64,000 nucleotides of DNA from Geotrypetes seraphini (GCF_902459505.1 NC_047100.1:36952469-37016468); one strand, 5' to 3'; positions 11,601 to 22,133 are shown, counted from the stretch's first letter. The notes: generated by a model from the letters alone, not told the origin. A program made the numbers and translations.

Positions 11601-14600
11601 CTCCTTACTGATCGCCGCAGCTGCCCTGTCCAAACATCTCCCTCCCTCCTTACTGATCACCGCCCGATCTTGTGCAAATGGTTTTTCCACTTTACTTTAC
11701 TAGCTGTATTATTTTCTCTATAAATGGCAGGCTTAATATAAATAAAACATATAACATAATTTATCCTATCTTTGCAATGGGAGGTGTGCCATATTATGCA
11801 AGGCATGTAATAAAACAGCTAACATTCAAGAGCTAATTCTATATCAAGGTGCTGGTTATGTTGCCTATCTCAAGTCTATTCTATAAAGAAATGTAGGCCC
11901 TGGGATTGGTAACATGGAATGTTGTTACTCTTTGGGATTTTACCAGGTACTTGTGGACCTGGATTAGCCACTGTGGCTACTGGCTTAGATGGATTTTCTC
12001 CTCTGATGCAACTTCCTGCTTCCAGTTGCATCAGAGAAGAAGATTCAACTCAAACAGCTGCACGCGACTTGTGGAAAGCATGCCGCTGGGAGAGAAGAAA
12101 AATGAAATTTGCCACATAAGGTGACCTCCAAGGAAAAGAAATAAAACCTGAACCTGCTGGATCATACTACCCTCTCCTTGCTTCCCATCCAGGCTGGCCC
12201 TGCACAGGAGCACCTCCAGAGTGTGTTTGGTTCTACCGCTGTCCCGCCTTCACTTTGCCATCTAATTGCAAAAGCCACACTACACCGAAAAGGCAGGGAG
12301 AGCACAGCCTGGTTCGAGATCACGCAAGGAAGGAGCCGGAAGCGCGCCACAGGGGGAATCAGCAATGTCTCAACAGACAGCTCTCTTTGCTCTAAAGATC
12401 TGGAGTACGCTGTCATTTCTCATAGCACAAAGTGAAGCTGGGCAGAGAATGCAGGAGGGAGGAGGCTGCTGGACTGCGCGATCCGTGACCTCGCGTGTTC
12501 CCTCACAGTAGGAAGGAGGGAGTGAAAGGGAAAGAGATGCCGGGCCAAGGAGATGAAGTAAGATGGAGACAAATATTGAACCCACAGCAGGAAAGAGAAA
12601 GGGGAGAAGGACAGGCAGGTGAGCCAGATGCTGGAAGGGGGGGGGGGGATGAGGAGAAAGAGGGAAAGGAGCTAGATGGGGTTGGAGAGGAGAGAGACAC
12701 ATTGGTGTGGAAGAGAGAGGAAATCTGGACACAGAAAGGTAACAGAAATGGAGGGAAAATTATGTGCATGGGGGCATAGGGACAGCGACATAAAGGGAAG
12801 ATACATGGGGGAAATTATGTGCATGGGGGCATAGGGACAGAAACATATAGGGAAGATACATGGGGGGGAATTATGTGCATGGGGGCATAGGGACAGAGAC
12901 ATAAAGGGAAGATACATGGGGGAAATTATGTGCATGGGGGCATATGGACAGAAACATAAAGGGAAGATACATGGGGGAAATTATGTGCATGGGGGCATAG
13001 GGACAGCGACAAAGGGAAAATACATGGGGGAAATTATGTGCATGGGGGCATAGGGACAGAGACATAAAGGGAAGATACATGGGTGAAATTATGTGCATGG
13101 GGGGATAGGGACAGAGACATAAAGGGAAGATACATGGGTGAAATTATGTGCATGGGGGCATAGGGACAGAAACATAAAGGGAAGATACATGGGGGAAATT
13201 ATGTGCATGGGGGCATAGGGACAGAGACATAAAGGGAAGATACATGGGGGAAATTATGTGCATGGGGGCATAGGGACAGAGACATAAAGGGAAGATACAT
13301 GGGGGAAATTATGTGCATGGGGGCATAGGGACAGCGACAAAGGGAAAATACATGGGGGAAATTATGTGCATGGGGGCATAGGGACAGAGACATAAAGGGA
13401 AGATACATGGAGGAAATTATGTGCATGGGGGCATAGGGACAGAGACATAAAGGGAAGATACATGGGGGAAATTATGTGCATGGGGGCATAGGGACAGAAA
13501 CATAAAGGGAAGATACATGGGGGAAATTATGTGCATGGGGGCATAGGGACCGAGACATAAAGGGAAGATACATGGGGGAAATTATGTGCATGGGGGCATA
13601 GGGACCGAGACATAAAGGGAAGATACATGGGGGAAATTATGTGCATGGGGGCATAGGGACCGAGACATAAAGGGAAGATACATGGGGGAAATTATGTGCA
13701 TGGGGGCATAGGGACAGAAACATAAAGGGAAGATACATGGGGGAAATTATGTGCATGGGGGCATAGGGACCGAGACATAAAGGGAAGATACATGGGGGAA
13801 ATTATGTGCATGGGGGCATAGGGACAGAGACATAAAGGGAAGATACATGGGGGAAATTATGTGCATGGGGGCATAGGGACCGAGACATAAAGGGAAGATA
13901 CATGGGGGAAATTATGTGCATGGGGGCATAGGGACAGAAACATAAAGGGAAGATACATGGGGGAAATTATGTGCATGGGGGCATAGGGACAGAAACATAA
14001 TAATAATAATAATAATAATATTTTATTTTGTATACCGCCATACCCAGGGAGTTCAAGGCGGTTCACAACAGATAGATGAATTACATACAGTGCGATTAGA
14101 AAAAGAGGAAACATAACAAAGCAATCGTAGGGTCAAACTCGTTTACAATAACAAATTAGGTGAGGGAAGGGCCAAATACGGGTACATACAGAGTGTGCTG
14201 TAGTAGGATACAATTAAGTTTAAGAGAGGGGGGAACCCAGCATATTAGCTGGGAAAAAAAGGGGGGGGCGGAAAAAAGAGGAAGAGGAGAGGGGGGGTGA
14301 GATGGGGGAAGGGGGCGTTAAGGGATAGGTCTGTTGCAAAGAAGGGTTTGATCTGTTTTCTAAGGTGGAGAAGGGGAAACGTTATGGCGGAAGAGGGGAG
14401 CGTTAGGGATTTGGTCCGTTAAAAAGTAGAGTTTTGAGCTTTTTTCTGAAGGGGGGGGTATGAAGAGCAGTCAAGTATGATTTGGGCGAGCCATGAATTT
14501 AGTTTGGCCGCTTGAAAAGAGAAGGTTCGTTCGAAGAATCTTTTAAGATGGCACGATTTCAGTGAGGGAAAAGCGAACAAAGTTGATCTGCGGGAGCTCT

Positions 14601-17600
14601 TCTTATTATAGTTCAGGTTGAAGTGGGGGTAAAGATAGGCTGGTGACATACCAGATACGGTTTTGTAGCAGATGCAAGAAACATAAAGGGAAGATACATG
14701 GGGGAAATTATGTGCATGGGGGCATAGGGACAGAAACATAAAGGGAAGATACATGGGGGAAATTATGTGCATGGGGGCATAGGGACAGAAACATAAAGGG
14801 AAGATACATGGGGGGAATTATGTGCATGGGGGCATAGGGACAGAGACATAAAGGGAAGACACATGGGGGAAATTATGTGCATGGGGGCATAGGGACAGAA
14901 ACATAAAGGGAAGATACATGGGGGCATAGGGACAGAGACATAAAGGGAAGACACATGGGGGAAATTATGTGCATGGGGGCATAGGGACAGAAACATAAAG
15001 GGAAGATACATGGGGGGGGAATTATGTGCATGGGGGCATAGGGACAGAAACATAAAGGGAAGATACATGGGGGAAATTATGTGCATGGGGGCATAGGGAC
15101 AGAAACATAAAGGGAAGATACATGGGGGAAATTATGTGCATGGGGGCATAGGGACAGAGACATAAAGGGAAGATACATGGGGGAAATTATGTGCATGGGG
15201 GCATAGGGACAGAAACATAAAGGGAAGATACATGGGGGAAATTATGTGCATGGGGGCATAGGGACAGAAACATAAAGGGAAGATACATGGGGGAAATTAT
15301 GTGCATGGGGGCATAGGGACAGAGACATAAAGGGAAGATGCATGGGGGAAATTATGTGCATGGGGGCATAGGGACAGAAACATAAAGGGAAGATACATGG
15401 GGGGAATTATGTGCATGGGGGCATAGGGACAGAGACATAAAGGGAAGATGCATGGGGGAAATTATGTGCATGGGGGCATAGGGACAGAAACATAAAGGGA
15501 AGATACATGGGGGGAAATTATGTGCATGGGGGCATAGGGACAGAGACATAAAGGGAAGATACATGGGGGAAATTATGTGCATGGGGGCATAGGGACAGAA
15601 ACATAAAGGGAAGATACATGGGGGAAATTATGTGCATGGGGGCATAGGGACAGAAACATAAAGGGAAGATACATGGGGGAAATTATGTGCATGGGGGCAT
15701 AGGGACAGACACATAAAGGGAAGATACATGGGGGAAATTATGTGCATGGGGGCATAGGGACAGAAACATAAAGGGAAGATACATGGGGGAAATTATGTGC
15801 ATGGGGGCATAGGGACAGAGACATAAAGGGAAGATGCATGGGGGAAATTATGTGCATGGGGGCATAGGGACAGAAACATAAAGGGAAGATACATGGGGGG
15901 AATTATGTGCATGGGGGCATAGGGACAGAGACATAAAGGGAAGATGCATGGGGGAAATTATGTGCATGGGGGCATAGGGACAAAAACATAAAGGGAAGAT
16001 ACATGGGGGAAATTATGTGCATGGGGGCATAGGGACAGAAACATAAAGGGAAGATACATGGGGGAAATTATGTGCATGGGGGCATAGGGACAGAGACATA
16101 AAGGGAAGATACATGGGGGAAATTATGTGCATGGGGGCATAGGGACAGAAACATAAAGGGAAGATACATGGGGGAAATTATGTGCATGGGGGCATAGGGA
16201 CAGAGACATAAAGGGAAGATGCATGGGGGAAATTATGTGCATGGGGGCATAGGGACAGAAACATAAAGGGAAGATACATGGGGGGAATTATGTGCATGGG
16301 GGCATAGGGACAGAGACATAAGGGAAGATGCATGGGGGAAATTATGTGCATGGGGGCATAGGGACAGAAACATAAAGGGAAGATACATGGGGGAAATTAT
16401 GTGCATGGGGGCATAGGGACAGAAACATAAAGGGAAGATACATGGGGGAAATTATGTGCATGGGGGCATAGGGACAGAGACATAAAGGGAAGATACATGG
16501 GGGAAATTATGTGCATGGGGGCATAGGGACAGAAACATAAAGGGAAGATACATGGGGGAAATTATGTGCATGGGGGCATAGGGACAGAAACATAAAGGGA
16601 AGATACATGGGGGAAATTATGTGCATGGGGGCATAGGGACAGAGACATAAAGGGAAGATACATGGGGGAAATTATGTGCATGGGGGCATAGGGGACAGAA
16701 ACATAAAGGGAAGATACATGGGGGAAATTATGTGCATGGGGGCATAGGGACAGAAACATAAAGGGAAGATACATGGGGGAAATTATGTGCATGGGGGCAT
16801 AGGGACAGAGACATAAAGGGAAGATGCATGGGGGAAATTATGTGCATGGGGGCATAGGGACAGAAACATAAAGGGAAGATACATGGGGGGAATTATGTGC
16901 ATGGGGGCATAGGGACAGAGACATAAAGGGAAGATGCATGGGGGAAATTATGTGCATGGGGGCATAGGGACAAAAACATAAAGGGAAGATACATGGGGGA
17001 AATTATGTGCATGGGGGCATAGGGACAGAAACATAAAGGGAAGATACATGGGGGAAATTATGTGCATGGGGGCATAGGGACAGAGACATAAAGGGAAGAT
17101 ACATGGGGGAAATTATGTGCATGGGGGCATAGGGACAGAAACATAAAGGGAAGATACATGGGGGAAATTATGTGCATGGGGGCATAGGGACAGAGACATA
17201 AAGGGAAGATACATGGGGGAAATTATGTGCATGGGGGCATAGGGACAGAAACATAAAGGGAAGATACATGGGGGAAATTATGTGCATGGGGGCATAGGGA
17301 CAGAGACATAAAGGGAAGATACATGGGGATGGTATATGGATGGGGGGGGCAATGCCGGATACAGGAGGGAGTATACAGATAGAGGGAAGATATTAGAAAT
17401 GGGGAAAATAGGAACAGAGAAAGGAGATAGTTTATGCGGATGGGATCAGATGGTGGGAGGGGGCGGGGACAAATCCACCCCCCACCCCCCGTGTCATTCT
17501 CTAGCCACGGCCACTGCTTTCGGCTCCACAAAGTTTGCGGGACCCCGGGCTCCAGGTCCGACTGTGTGGTTGGACCCCCTTCCCTTCCCTCCCCCGTCCT

Positions 17601-17644
17601 TCACGTACCATCTGGGTGGGGATAGAAGAGAAAACGTCCCACAT
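8523..17644 (-). CDS. SPCS1: SPCS1, signal peptidase complex subunit 1 (4 exons)
   Basis: Coding exons on the minus strand are 17609-17644, 11236-11295, 11072-11158 and 8523-8642. Joined, they give 100 aa; the human protein is about 102. The protein is a small two-pass ER membrane subunit of the signal peptidase complex, which removes signal peptides from nascent secretory proteins. Visible features are an N-terminus ending SSIPTQM, then [10 protein letters not shown] (residues 13-22), hydrophobic segments at about 26-42 and 47-66, the conserved [15 protein letters not shown] stretch, and a lysine-rich cytosolic tail ending KSKKHK. All exon joins are phase 0 with GT/AG sites. The start at 17644 (MWDVF) matches the family start; an in-frame ATG at 17695 would add 17 residues and is probably 5' UTR. 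Introns 1 and 3 are swollen by repeats. It is divergent from GLT8D1. Confidence 0.93.
8854..9016. mobile_element. hAT MITE (type 1), truncated at right end
   Basis: Lies in SPCS1 intron 3. The left end CAGTGGTTCCCAACCC is intact; the right end stops within GGTTGGGA, so no duplication can be read. The centre is shortened relative to the other copies. Confidence 0.8.
9685..10290. repeat. CT-rich tandem repeat, 40-42 bp unit
   Basis: About 14 imperfect copies of a unit built on TTTCAGCGTCCTTCTCC plus CTTCCCCATGTCC. Frames on both strands stay open through it because the unit lacks stops; they are not genes. A related array occurs at about 29750-29960. Confidence 0.8.
10308..10577. repeat. Inverted repeat with arms of about 130 bp
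   Basis: The left arm (about 10308-10442) runs from GGTGCAGCACAGCCGGCC towards TTACAGCTGCTGTA. The right arm mirrors it to GGCCGGCTGTGCTGCA. The arms match closely by eye with a few differences. Transcripts could form a long hairpin. Confidence 0.8.
10715..10872. repeat. Inverted repeat centred on TTTAAGCTTTAA
   Basis: The arms contain CTCTGCTTGCAGCACAGAGC and GACGTCAGCGCTGACGTC, mirrored on the right. A further, diverged copy of the left arm lies at about 10645-10700. Confidence 0.75.
11072..11158 (-). CDS. SPCS1: SPCS1 coding exon 3
   Basis: Encodes 29 residues beginning [19 protein letters not shown], covering the end of the first membrane segment and most of the second. The acceptor is TTTCTTGTAG and the donor GTAAGAGA. 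A 1.96 kb palindromic transposon ends only 27 bp beyond this donor. Confidence 0.93.
11236..11295 (-). CDS. SPCS1: SPCS1 coding exon 2
   Basis: Encodes 20 residues from [10 protein letters not shown] to GIILVSA. The acceptor is TTTGACAG and the donor GTAAGTATT. Both joins are phase 0. Confidence 0.93.
11296..12750. other. SPCS1: SPCS1 intron 1, distal part
   Basis: About 11410-11560 contains a self-complementary GC-rich stretch that may be another decayed MITE. 12540-12750 is GA-rich with a G run. The 60-95 codon frames here have no recognisable domain. Confidence 0.4.
12752..17333. repeat. 55-bp minisatellite array in SPCS1 intron 1
   Basis: About 70 head-to-tail copies of a 55-bp unit containing GGGAAGATACATGGGGG, AAATTATGTGCATGGGGGC and ATAGGGACAGARACATAAA. 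Copies differ at a few fixed positions (AGAAAC or AGAGAC, GATACAT or GATGCAT, G-run length). It is interrupted at 14001-14676 by a LINE fragment. There are no unique spacers between copies. Confidence 0.95.
14001..14676 (-). mobile_element. 5'-truncated LINE inside the minisatellite
   Basis: Inserted within a repeat unit, duplicating AGAAACATAA at 13991-14000 and 14677-14686. Its 3' end faces left with a TAA repeat (TTA on the coding strand). Read on the minus strand it ends with TGTATACCGCC-like 3' sequence shared by LINE tails elsewhere in the window, and its coding remnant includes [10 protein letters not shown]. Confidence 0.8.
17334..17499. other. G-rich flank of the minisatellite
   Basis: G-rich intronic sequence between the array and the promoter block, with runs of G and C. 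No feature is recognised. Confidence 0.3.
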
Positions 17645-18240
17645 CTTGTCAACGGAGCGAGCGCCGCCGCAGCACTCCACGCACAGACGCCGCACGCAGA
17701 CAGACGCAAAGGCGGAAGCGCACGCAGGGCCCCACCGTAATGCCGCGTCTGCGCTACGGGCGAAGCCCCTAAAGGGTGTCCGTGGAGCTGCCTGCGCCCT
17801 CCGGAGGGTGTCCTCGGCGCCGCCTGACCCGCCCCCGTCTATCTACGAGTTTACTCGCAGAAGAGCGATCATTTCTGTTGGTGGTTTTAAGCTTTTCGCA
17901 GCACCTGCAGTCACTTCGAGAAGGGTCGCCTCCTTGACTGCTTCTGCCTTTAAGTGCATTGTATTACTGTGTTAACTGTATAAATTTCAAGGACGGAGAA
18001 AGGAAAGTTGGCTCCTCGGCTTCTATCAGTCATAACGAGGAGAACAGATTTGCTTCCATTAAACAATGTTCAAGCGACGCGCTTTTCGCTTTCGGGCTCC
18101 TCCTTCTCCTCCTCCTCCGGCTACTGTTGAGTTGGCGTTTGGGCCGCCGAGAGAGACGTTGGCCGAAGGGCGCGTGTCGGATGGCGGGAAGAGCGCGAGC
18201 GCTTCTGCGTCCAATCACGTAACTGCGAGACAGGTGGTGG
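17500..18240. promoter_or_regulatory. CpG-rich bidirectional promoter of SPCS1 and GLT8D1
   Basis: This is an unusually CpG-rich block in otherwise AT-leaning sequence. It contains SPCS1 exon 1 and its GC-rich 5' UTR on the minus strand and should contain the untranslated first exon of GLT8D1 on the plus strand. Visible candidate sites are an ETS-type GGCGGAAG near 17712, an ATGGCGGGAAG sequence (YY1/E2F-like) at 18181 and a CCAAT box at 18211. No TATA box stands out. I could not place the GLT8D1 first-exon donor with confidence. A hAT copy begins at about 18231, directly at the edge of the block. Confidence 0.6.
17609..17644 (-). CDS. SPCS1: SPCS1 coding exon 1
   Basis: Encodes [12 protein letters not shown] and is followed on the minus strand by the donor GTACGTGA. 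It lies in the CpG-rich region. The residues match the vertebrate SPCS1 N-terminus (SSLPTQM in human). Confidence 0.85.
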
Positions 18241-18380
18241 AAGCCTTGGCAGGGCCGCCTTTGGCAGTTGTAGGTACTTGGAGGGCCTCAGACAAAAAGA
18301 GTTAATGTCTTAGTAAAGAAATGACCATTTTGCATGAGGTTAAAACTCTTTAAAGTTTATAAATCTTTCCTTTTGGCTAA

Positions 18381-18531
18381 GGGCTCTTTTACTAAGGTGC
18401 GCTAGTGTTTTTAGCGTGCGCTAACCCCGCGCTACGCGGCTAGAACTAAAGCCAGCTCAATGCTGGCGTTAGCGTCTAGCGCACGCTATTCCGCGCATTA
18501 AAGTCCTAACGCAGCTTAGTAAAAGGAGCCC
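18381..18531. mobile_element. Harbinger-like MITE with TAA duplication
   Basis: 151 bp, ends GGGCTCTTTTACTAAG and CTTAGTAAAAGGAGCCC, flanked by TAA on both sides. The centre is self-complementary (TAGCGTGCGCTAACC). hAT copy 3 lacks it at the matching position. Confidence 0.85.
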
Positions 18532-18546
18532 TAAGGCTTAATAATA

Positions 18547-18974
18547 CACTTCTCCCTCGTTATTCGCGGAGGATATGGGCAGAGCCGGACCGCGAATGGC
18601 GAAAAACCGCGATTACCCGGCTCTGACCCATCCCCACCTCCCTGCCGCCTTCCCGGCCTTACCTGGTGGTCTAGAGGGCTTTCGGGGCAGGAGCGATCTT
18701 CCTACGCCATGAGGAAATGGCTGCTGGGAATTCCCGTAGTCTCTCGAGACTACGTCGGGAACTCCCTACAGCCATTTCCTGATGGCGATCTGCACGGGGC
18801 AGGAGCGTAGGAAGATCGCTCCTGCCCCGAAAGCCCTCTAGACCACCAGGTAAGGCTGGGAAGGCGGCAGGGAGGTAAAAAATATGTTTTTTTTAAATTT
18901 TCTCCCTCCTCAGAAAAAAATTGCGATTATGTGAAATCGCGAGTGCAGAAACCGTGAATGGGAAGGGGGAAGTG
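18547..18974. mobile_element. Tc1/mariner (Tigger/pogo-like) MITE
   Basis: Ends CACTTCTCCCTCGTTATTCG and TGGGAAGGGGGAAGTG, flanked by TA on each side. Internal inverted arms include CCTGGTGGTCTAGAGGGC and GCGATCTTCCTACG. The equivalent site in hAT copy 2 is empty with a single TA. Confidence 0.82.
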
Positions 18975-19124
18975 TAATGTCATTTGTAGCTAAAGAGACA
19001 GATGATCAAGAAATTTTTATTTTATTTTTTTGTGACTATGATAAACATACCGAGGGCCTCAAAATAGCACCTGGCAGGCCGCATGTGGCCCCTGGGCCAC
19101 GTGTTTGAGACCACAGTTCTAGAC

Positions 19125-19583
19125 TAATGGTCTCAAACGCTTTGCAGGGCCACATTTTTGATTTGTAGGCACTTGGAGGGCCTCAGACAAAAAGAGTTAA
19201 TGTCTTAGTAAAGAAATGACCATTTTGCATGAGGTTAAAACTCTTTAAAGTTTATAAATCTTTCCTTTTGGCTAAGGGCTCTTTTACTAAGGTGCGCTAG
19301 TGTTTTTAGCGTGCGCTAACCCCGTGCTAAGCAGCTAGAACTAAAGCCAGCTCAATGCTGGCGTTAGCGTCTAGCGCATGCTATTCCGCGCATTAAAGTC
19401 CTAACGCAGCTTAGTAAAAGGAGCCCTAAGTCTTAATAATAATGTCATTTGTAGCTAAAGAGACAGATGATCAAGAAAACTGACTTATTTTACTTTTGTG
19501 ACTATGATAAACATATCAAGGGCCTCAAAATAACGCCTAGCGGGCCGCATGTGGCCCCCTGGGCCACGCGTTTGAGACCACGG
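19125..19583. mobile_element. hAT element copy 2 of 3
   Basis: Ends TAATGGTCTCAAACGC and GCGTTTGAGACCACGG. The octamer TTCTAGAC lies on both sides (19117-19124 and 19584-19591). It carries a Harbinger-like MITE at 19276-19426 at the same internal position as copy 1. Confidence 0.85.
19276..19426. mobile_element. Harbinger-like MITE, second copy
   Basis: 151 bp like 18381-18531, with the same ends and flanking TAA. It differs from that copy at a handful of positions. Confidence 0.85.
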
Positions 19584-19591
19584 TTCTAGAC

Positions 19592-19815
19592 CAATGGTCT
19601 CAAACGCTTTGCATGGCCACATTTTGGATTTGTAGGCACTTGGAGGGCCTCAGAAAAAAAATAGTTAATGTCTTATTAAAGAAATGACAATTTTGCATGA
19701 GTTTATAAATCTTTCCTTTTGGCCAAGTCTTAATAATAATAATCATTAAGAAACTGTTTTACTTTTGTGGTTATGATAAGCATACTGAAGGCCTTAAAAT
19801 AGTACCTGGTAGGCC
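19592..19815. mobile_element. hAT element copy 3 of 3 (partial)
   Basis: Starts CAATGGTCTCAAACGC directly after TTCTAGAC. It lacks the Harbinger-like MITE, reading straight through GGCCAAGTCTT, and loses similarity near 19815 before its right end. Confidence 0.7.
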
Positions 19816-20589
19816 TCGACTCTGAGTCCATTGCTCTACTGCGTCCAAAATAATTATTGACCTATTTGGGCGGGCAGAGAGTGGAGGATGCGCGTCTTTC
19901 TTTCTCCCTCTCCTCTCTCTGGGGCGACTCATCAGAGCCGTTGGGGATGCTCTCTCATTTACTAAACCCCACTTTTGAAGTTTGTGAAGTTAGAGAGAAA
20001 ACCCTCCTGCTCATTTTGGAGCCCCGTCCTGTTAGTTAGACAACTTAGCCGCCTATTTTTAAAGCCGCTCTAGAGGTTTTTAAGAACGTTGTTCAAGAGT
20101 CAAGTTGTAAGGTGTGGAACCATCTCGGAGTCTAAGGAAATTGTCGGGAAAGTGACACTTTTATTGGAAAGGGCTTTGTGGTTTAGGTGTAATAATGTGT
20201 GTGACTTGTAAAAGAAGATTATAGGCTTTAGGTTGCTATTGCTTTTCAGTTTCAAAGTCTGAATTTTTGTGTATGTTGTGTCCTTGAGGATTATACTGTG
20301 CATGGCTTTTGAAATGTATTTCCAATAAGGGGTCTTGCCTCCAGTATATTCTTTTCACTTTTCATTTAAGTAAAACTTCAAAACTGTGCAATGGGCAATG
20401 ATGTCACCAAATGAAAATCTCATGGCGGGCCTATATCTGACACATACGCAAAGGGATGAAACCACCTTACCCACTGTTCCTGCTTTCTTTGATTTATTGC
20501 CACCTTCATCTTTTTCTTCTTTTCTGCTTTCCCTGCTTTCATCTCTCCAACTTCAGCCTTGCCTTTTACCCATTTAGTACACATGCCTC
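19816..20589. other. Spacer upstream of GLT8D1 coding exons
   Basis: Mixed sequence with no repeat ends or exon signals that I can support. Confidence 0.3.
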
Positions 20590-20905
20590 CAGGATAGACA
20601 AAAGGCGTCTATAAAGCTTGATGGTGCTACAAATGAATCGGAAGAGGCAGGATAATGGAAGTGGAGGACCACGTCATGGAGGGCAGGGAAAAGTGGGAAA
20701 GATGTGAGGAGTTCATAGTGATGATGATGATGCAAGGAGAAGTCATAAAGAGCTCTCCTTTATGATCTCTCCTTGCATCATCACTATGAACTCCTCACAT
20801 CTTTCCCTGCCCTGGCCCTCCACTTCCATTATTCTCTCCTCTTCTGATTCATTTGTAGAACCATCAAGCTTAATTGACTTCTTTTGTCTGTCCGAGAAGC
20901 ATGTG
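20590..20905. repeat. Foldback inverted repeat
   Basis: The arms meet near 20755. The left arm contains AAGCTTGATGGT, AATGGAAGTGGAGG and GATGTGAGGAGTTCATAGTG; the right arm contains their complements in reverse order. A GATGATGAT expansion is present only on the left. It could be a MITE, but no flanking duplication was resolved. Confidence 0.75.
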
Positions 20906-21436
20906 CACTAAAGGGTACTAAGATGTTAACATGGGCCTGCACTATTAGCTGCTACACGCTAAAAAAAAAAAAAAAAAAAAAGTCTAGCATGCTAATAGTA
21001 CTATGCTAACTAGTAAGTTTTGGGTGTGAACTGCACATGTACAGTTATTTTGTGGTAATTAGCATATACTGTCACTTGTGTATTGAGAAGCCATTTAACT
21101 GCATCCCCACAAACTGTGAATGAACTTAAAGCACAATAAGGAACTTTCCTATATGGTGACTGTTGGGAACATGTCCCCAATGGTTACTGCACTACCTGTT
21201 TTTGCTGTTAGTTTTCAGTAAACAGGCTCCTTGCTCTTGTTGAGGTTCATTTTTTTTTTTGTTTTGGTTTTAAGCTCAAGGCAAGTGATGCTTAGGTTTG
21301 CCAAGTATTTCTCTGTCCCTAGAGCGCTTTCACTTTAATTTTGTATGTAAGATGATGGAGGGTTAAGGGGTCCATTTACTAAGCTGGGGTGAGCACTAGC
21401 ACACACTTAATCACAACTTAAGAGGGTTTTCTAGAG

Positions 21437-21905
21437 TAGTGTTCTTCAACCACCAGTCCATGGACCAGTGCCGGTCCACAGAAATTTCCTGCCGAACCAC
21501 AGGGCCAGCACGTGCATCAGGCCCAAAACAGTGTTCTTCAACTGCCGGTCCACGGTGCGATCGATGCAGCGTTATCTTCGAGCCAGCTCCTCTTCCTAAC
21601 TGATTCAGTGCACAAAGCCATGCGCAGTGGCTCCTAAGGGCATCCTGCGCCTGAACCGGAAGCCTTCTCTCTGACGTTGCAACATCAGAGGGAAGGCTTC
21701 CAGATGAGGCACGGGACGTGCAAGGTGCAATTAGTACTATTATGGGGGCGGGGTCTGGGGTGGAGATTGGGTAGAGATGGGTGGGGTCTGGCCCACGATT
21801 TAGCCCATTGTTCTTCAACTGCTGATCCACAGACCGATGCTGGTCCACGGAATAATTCTTTTATTTCTGCCGGACCATAGGTGTAAAAAAGGTTGAAAAA
21901 CACTG
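21437..21905. mobile_element. hAT element (TIR AGTGTTCTTCAACC)
   Basis: The left end TAGTGTTCTTCAACC and the right end GGTTGAAAAACACTG are flanked by TTCTAGAG at 21429-21436 and 21906-21913. Two further internal copies of the terminal motif (near 21532 and 21806) suggest internal rearrangement or nesting. Confidence 0.82.
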
Positions 21906-21937
21906 TTCTAGAGGACGTGCTTAGGTGTTCTATAGTA

Positions 21938-22133
21938 CAGTGGTTCCCAACCCTGTTCTGAAGGACCGCCAGACCAATTGGGTTTTCAGGCTAGCCCTAA
22001 TGAATATGCATGAAGCAGATTTGCATGCCTGTCACATCCATTATATGCAAATCTCTCTCATGCATATTCATTAGGGCTAGCCTGAAAATCCGATTGGCCT
22101 GGTGGTCCTCCAGGACAGGGTTGGGAACCACTG
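21938..22133. mobile_element. hAT MITE (type 1)
   Basis: 196 bp, same family as 7354-7548, with ends CAGTGGTTCCCAACCC and GGGTTGGGAACCACTG. Flanked by CTATAGTA at 21930-21937 and 22134-22141. Confidence 0.9.

Larger units (their letters stand above)
18231..19116. mobile_element. hAT element copy 1 of 3, with two nested insertions
   Basis: The right terminus GTTTGAGACCACAG is clear. The left terminus is diverged but aligns with copy 2 from about CAGGTGGTGG onward. It carries a Harbinger-like MITE (18381-18531) and a Tigger-like element (18547-18974). Without these it is about 302 bp, matching copy 2 without its own MITE (305 bp). Confidence 0.75.

Noticed and set aside
12752-17333. Regularly spaced repeat resembling a CRISPR array
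   Set aside because: Units are contiguous head to tail with no unique spacers, and the locus is in a vertebrate intron.
12672-17531. Many minus-strand frames of 75-117 codons with a repeated [17 protein letters not shown]-like peptide
   Set aside because: They are translations of the 55-bp minisatellite. 55 is not a multiple of three, so the frame rotates, and there is no splice or conservation evidence.
17336-18305. Several frames of 60-146 codons in the CpG-rich block
   Set aside because: Apart from the 12-codon SPCS1 exon 1, the peptides are Arg/Ala/Pro-rich products of GC bias.
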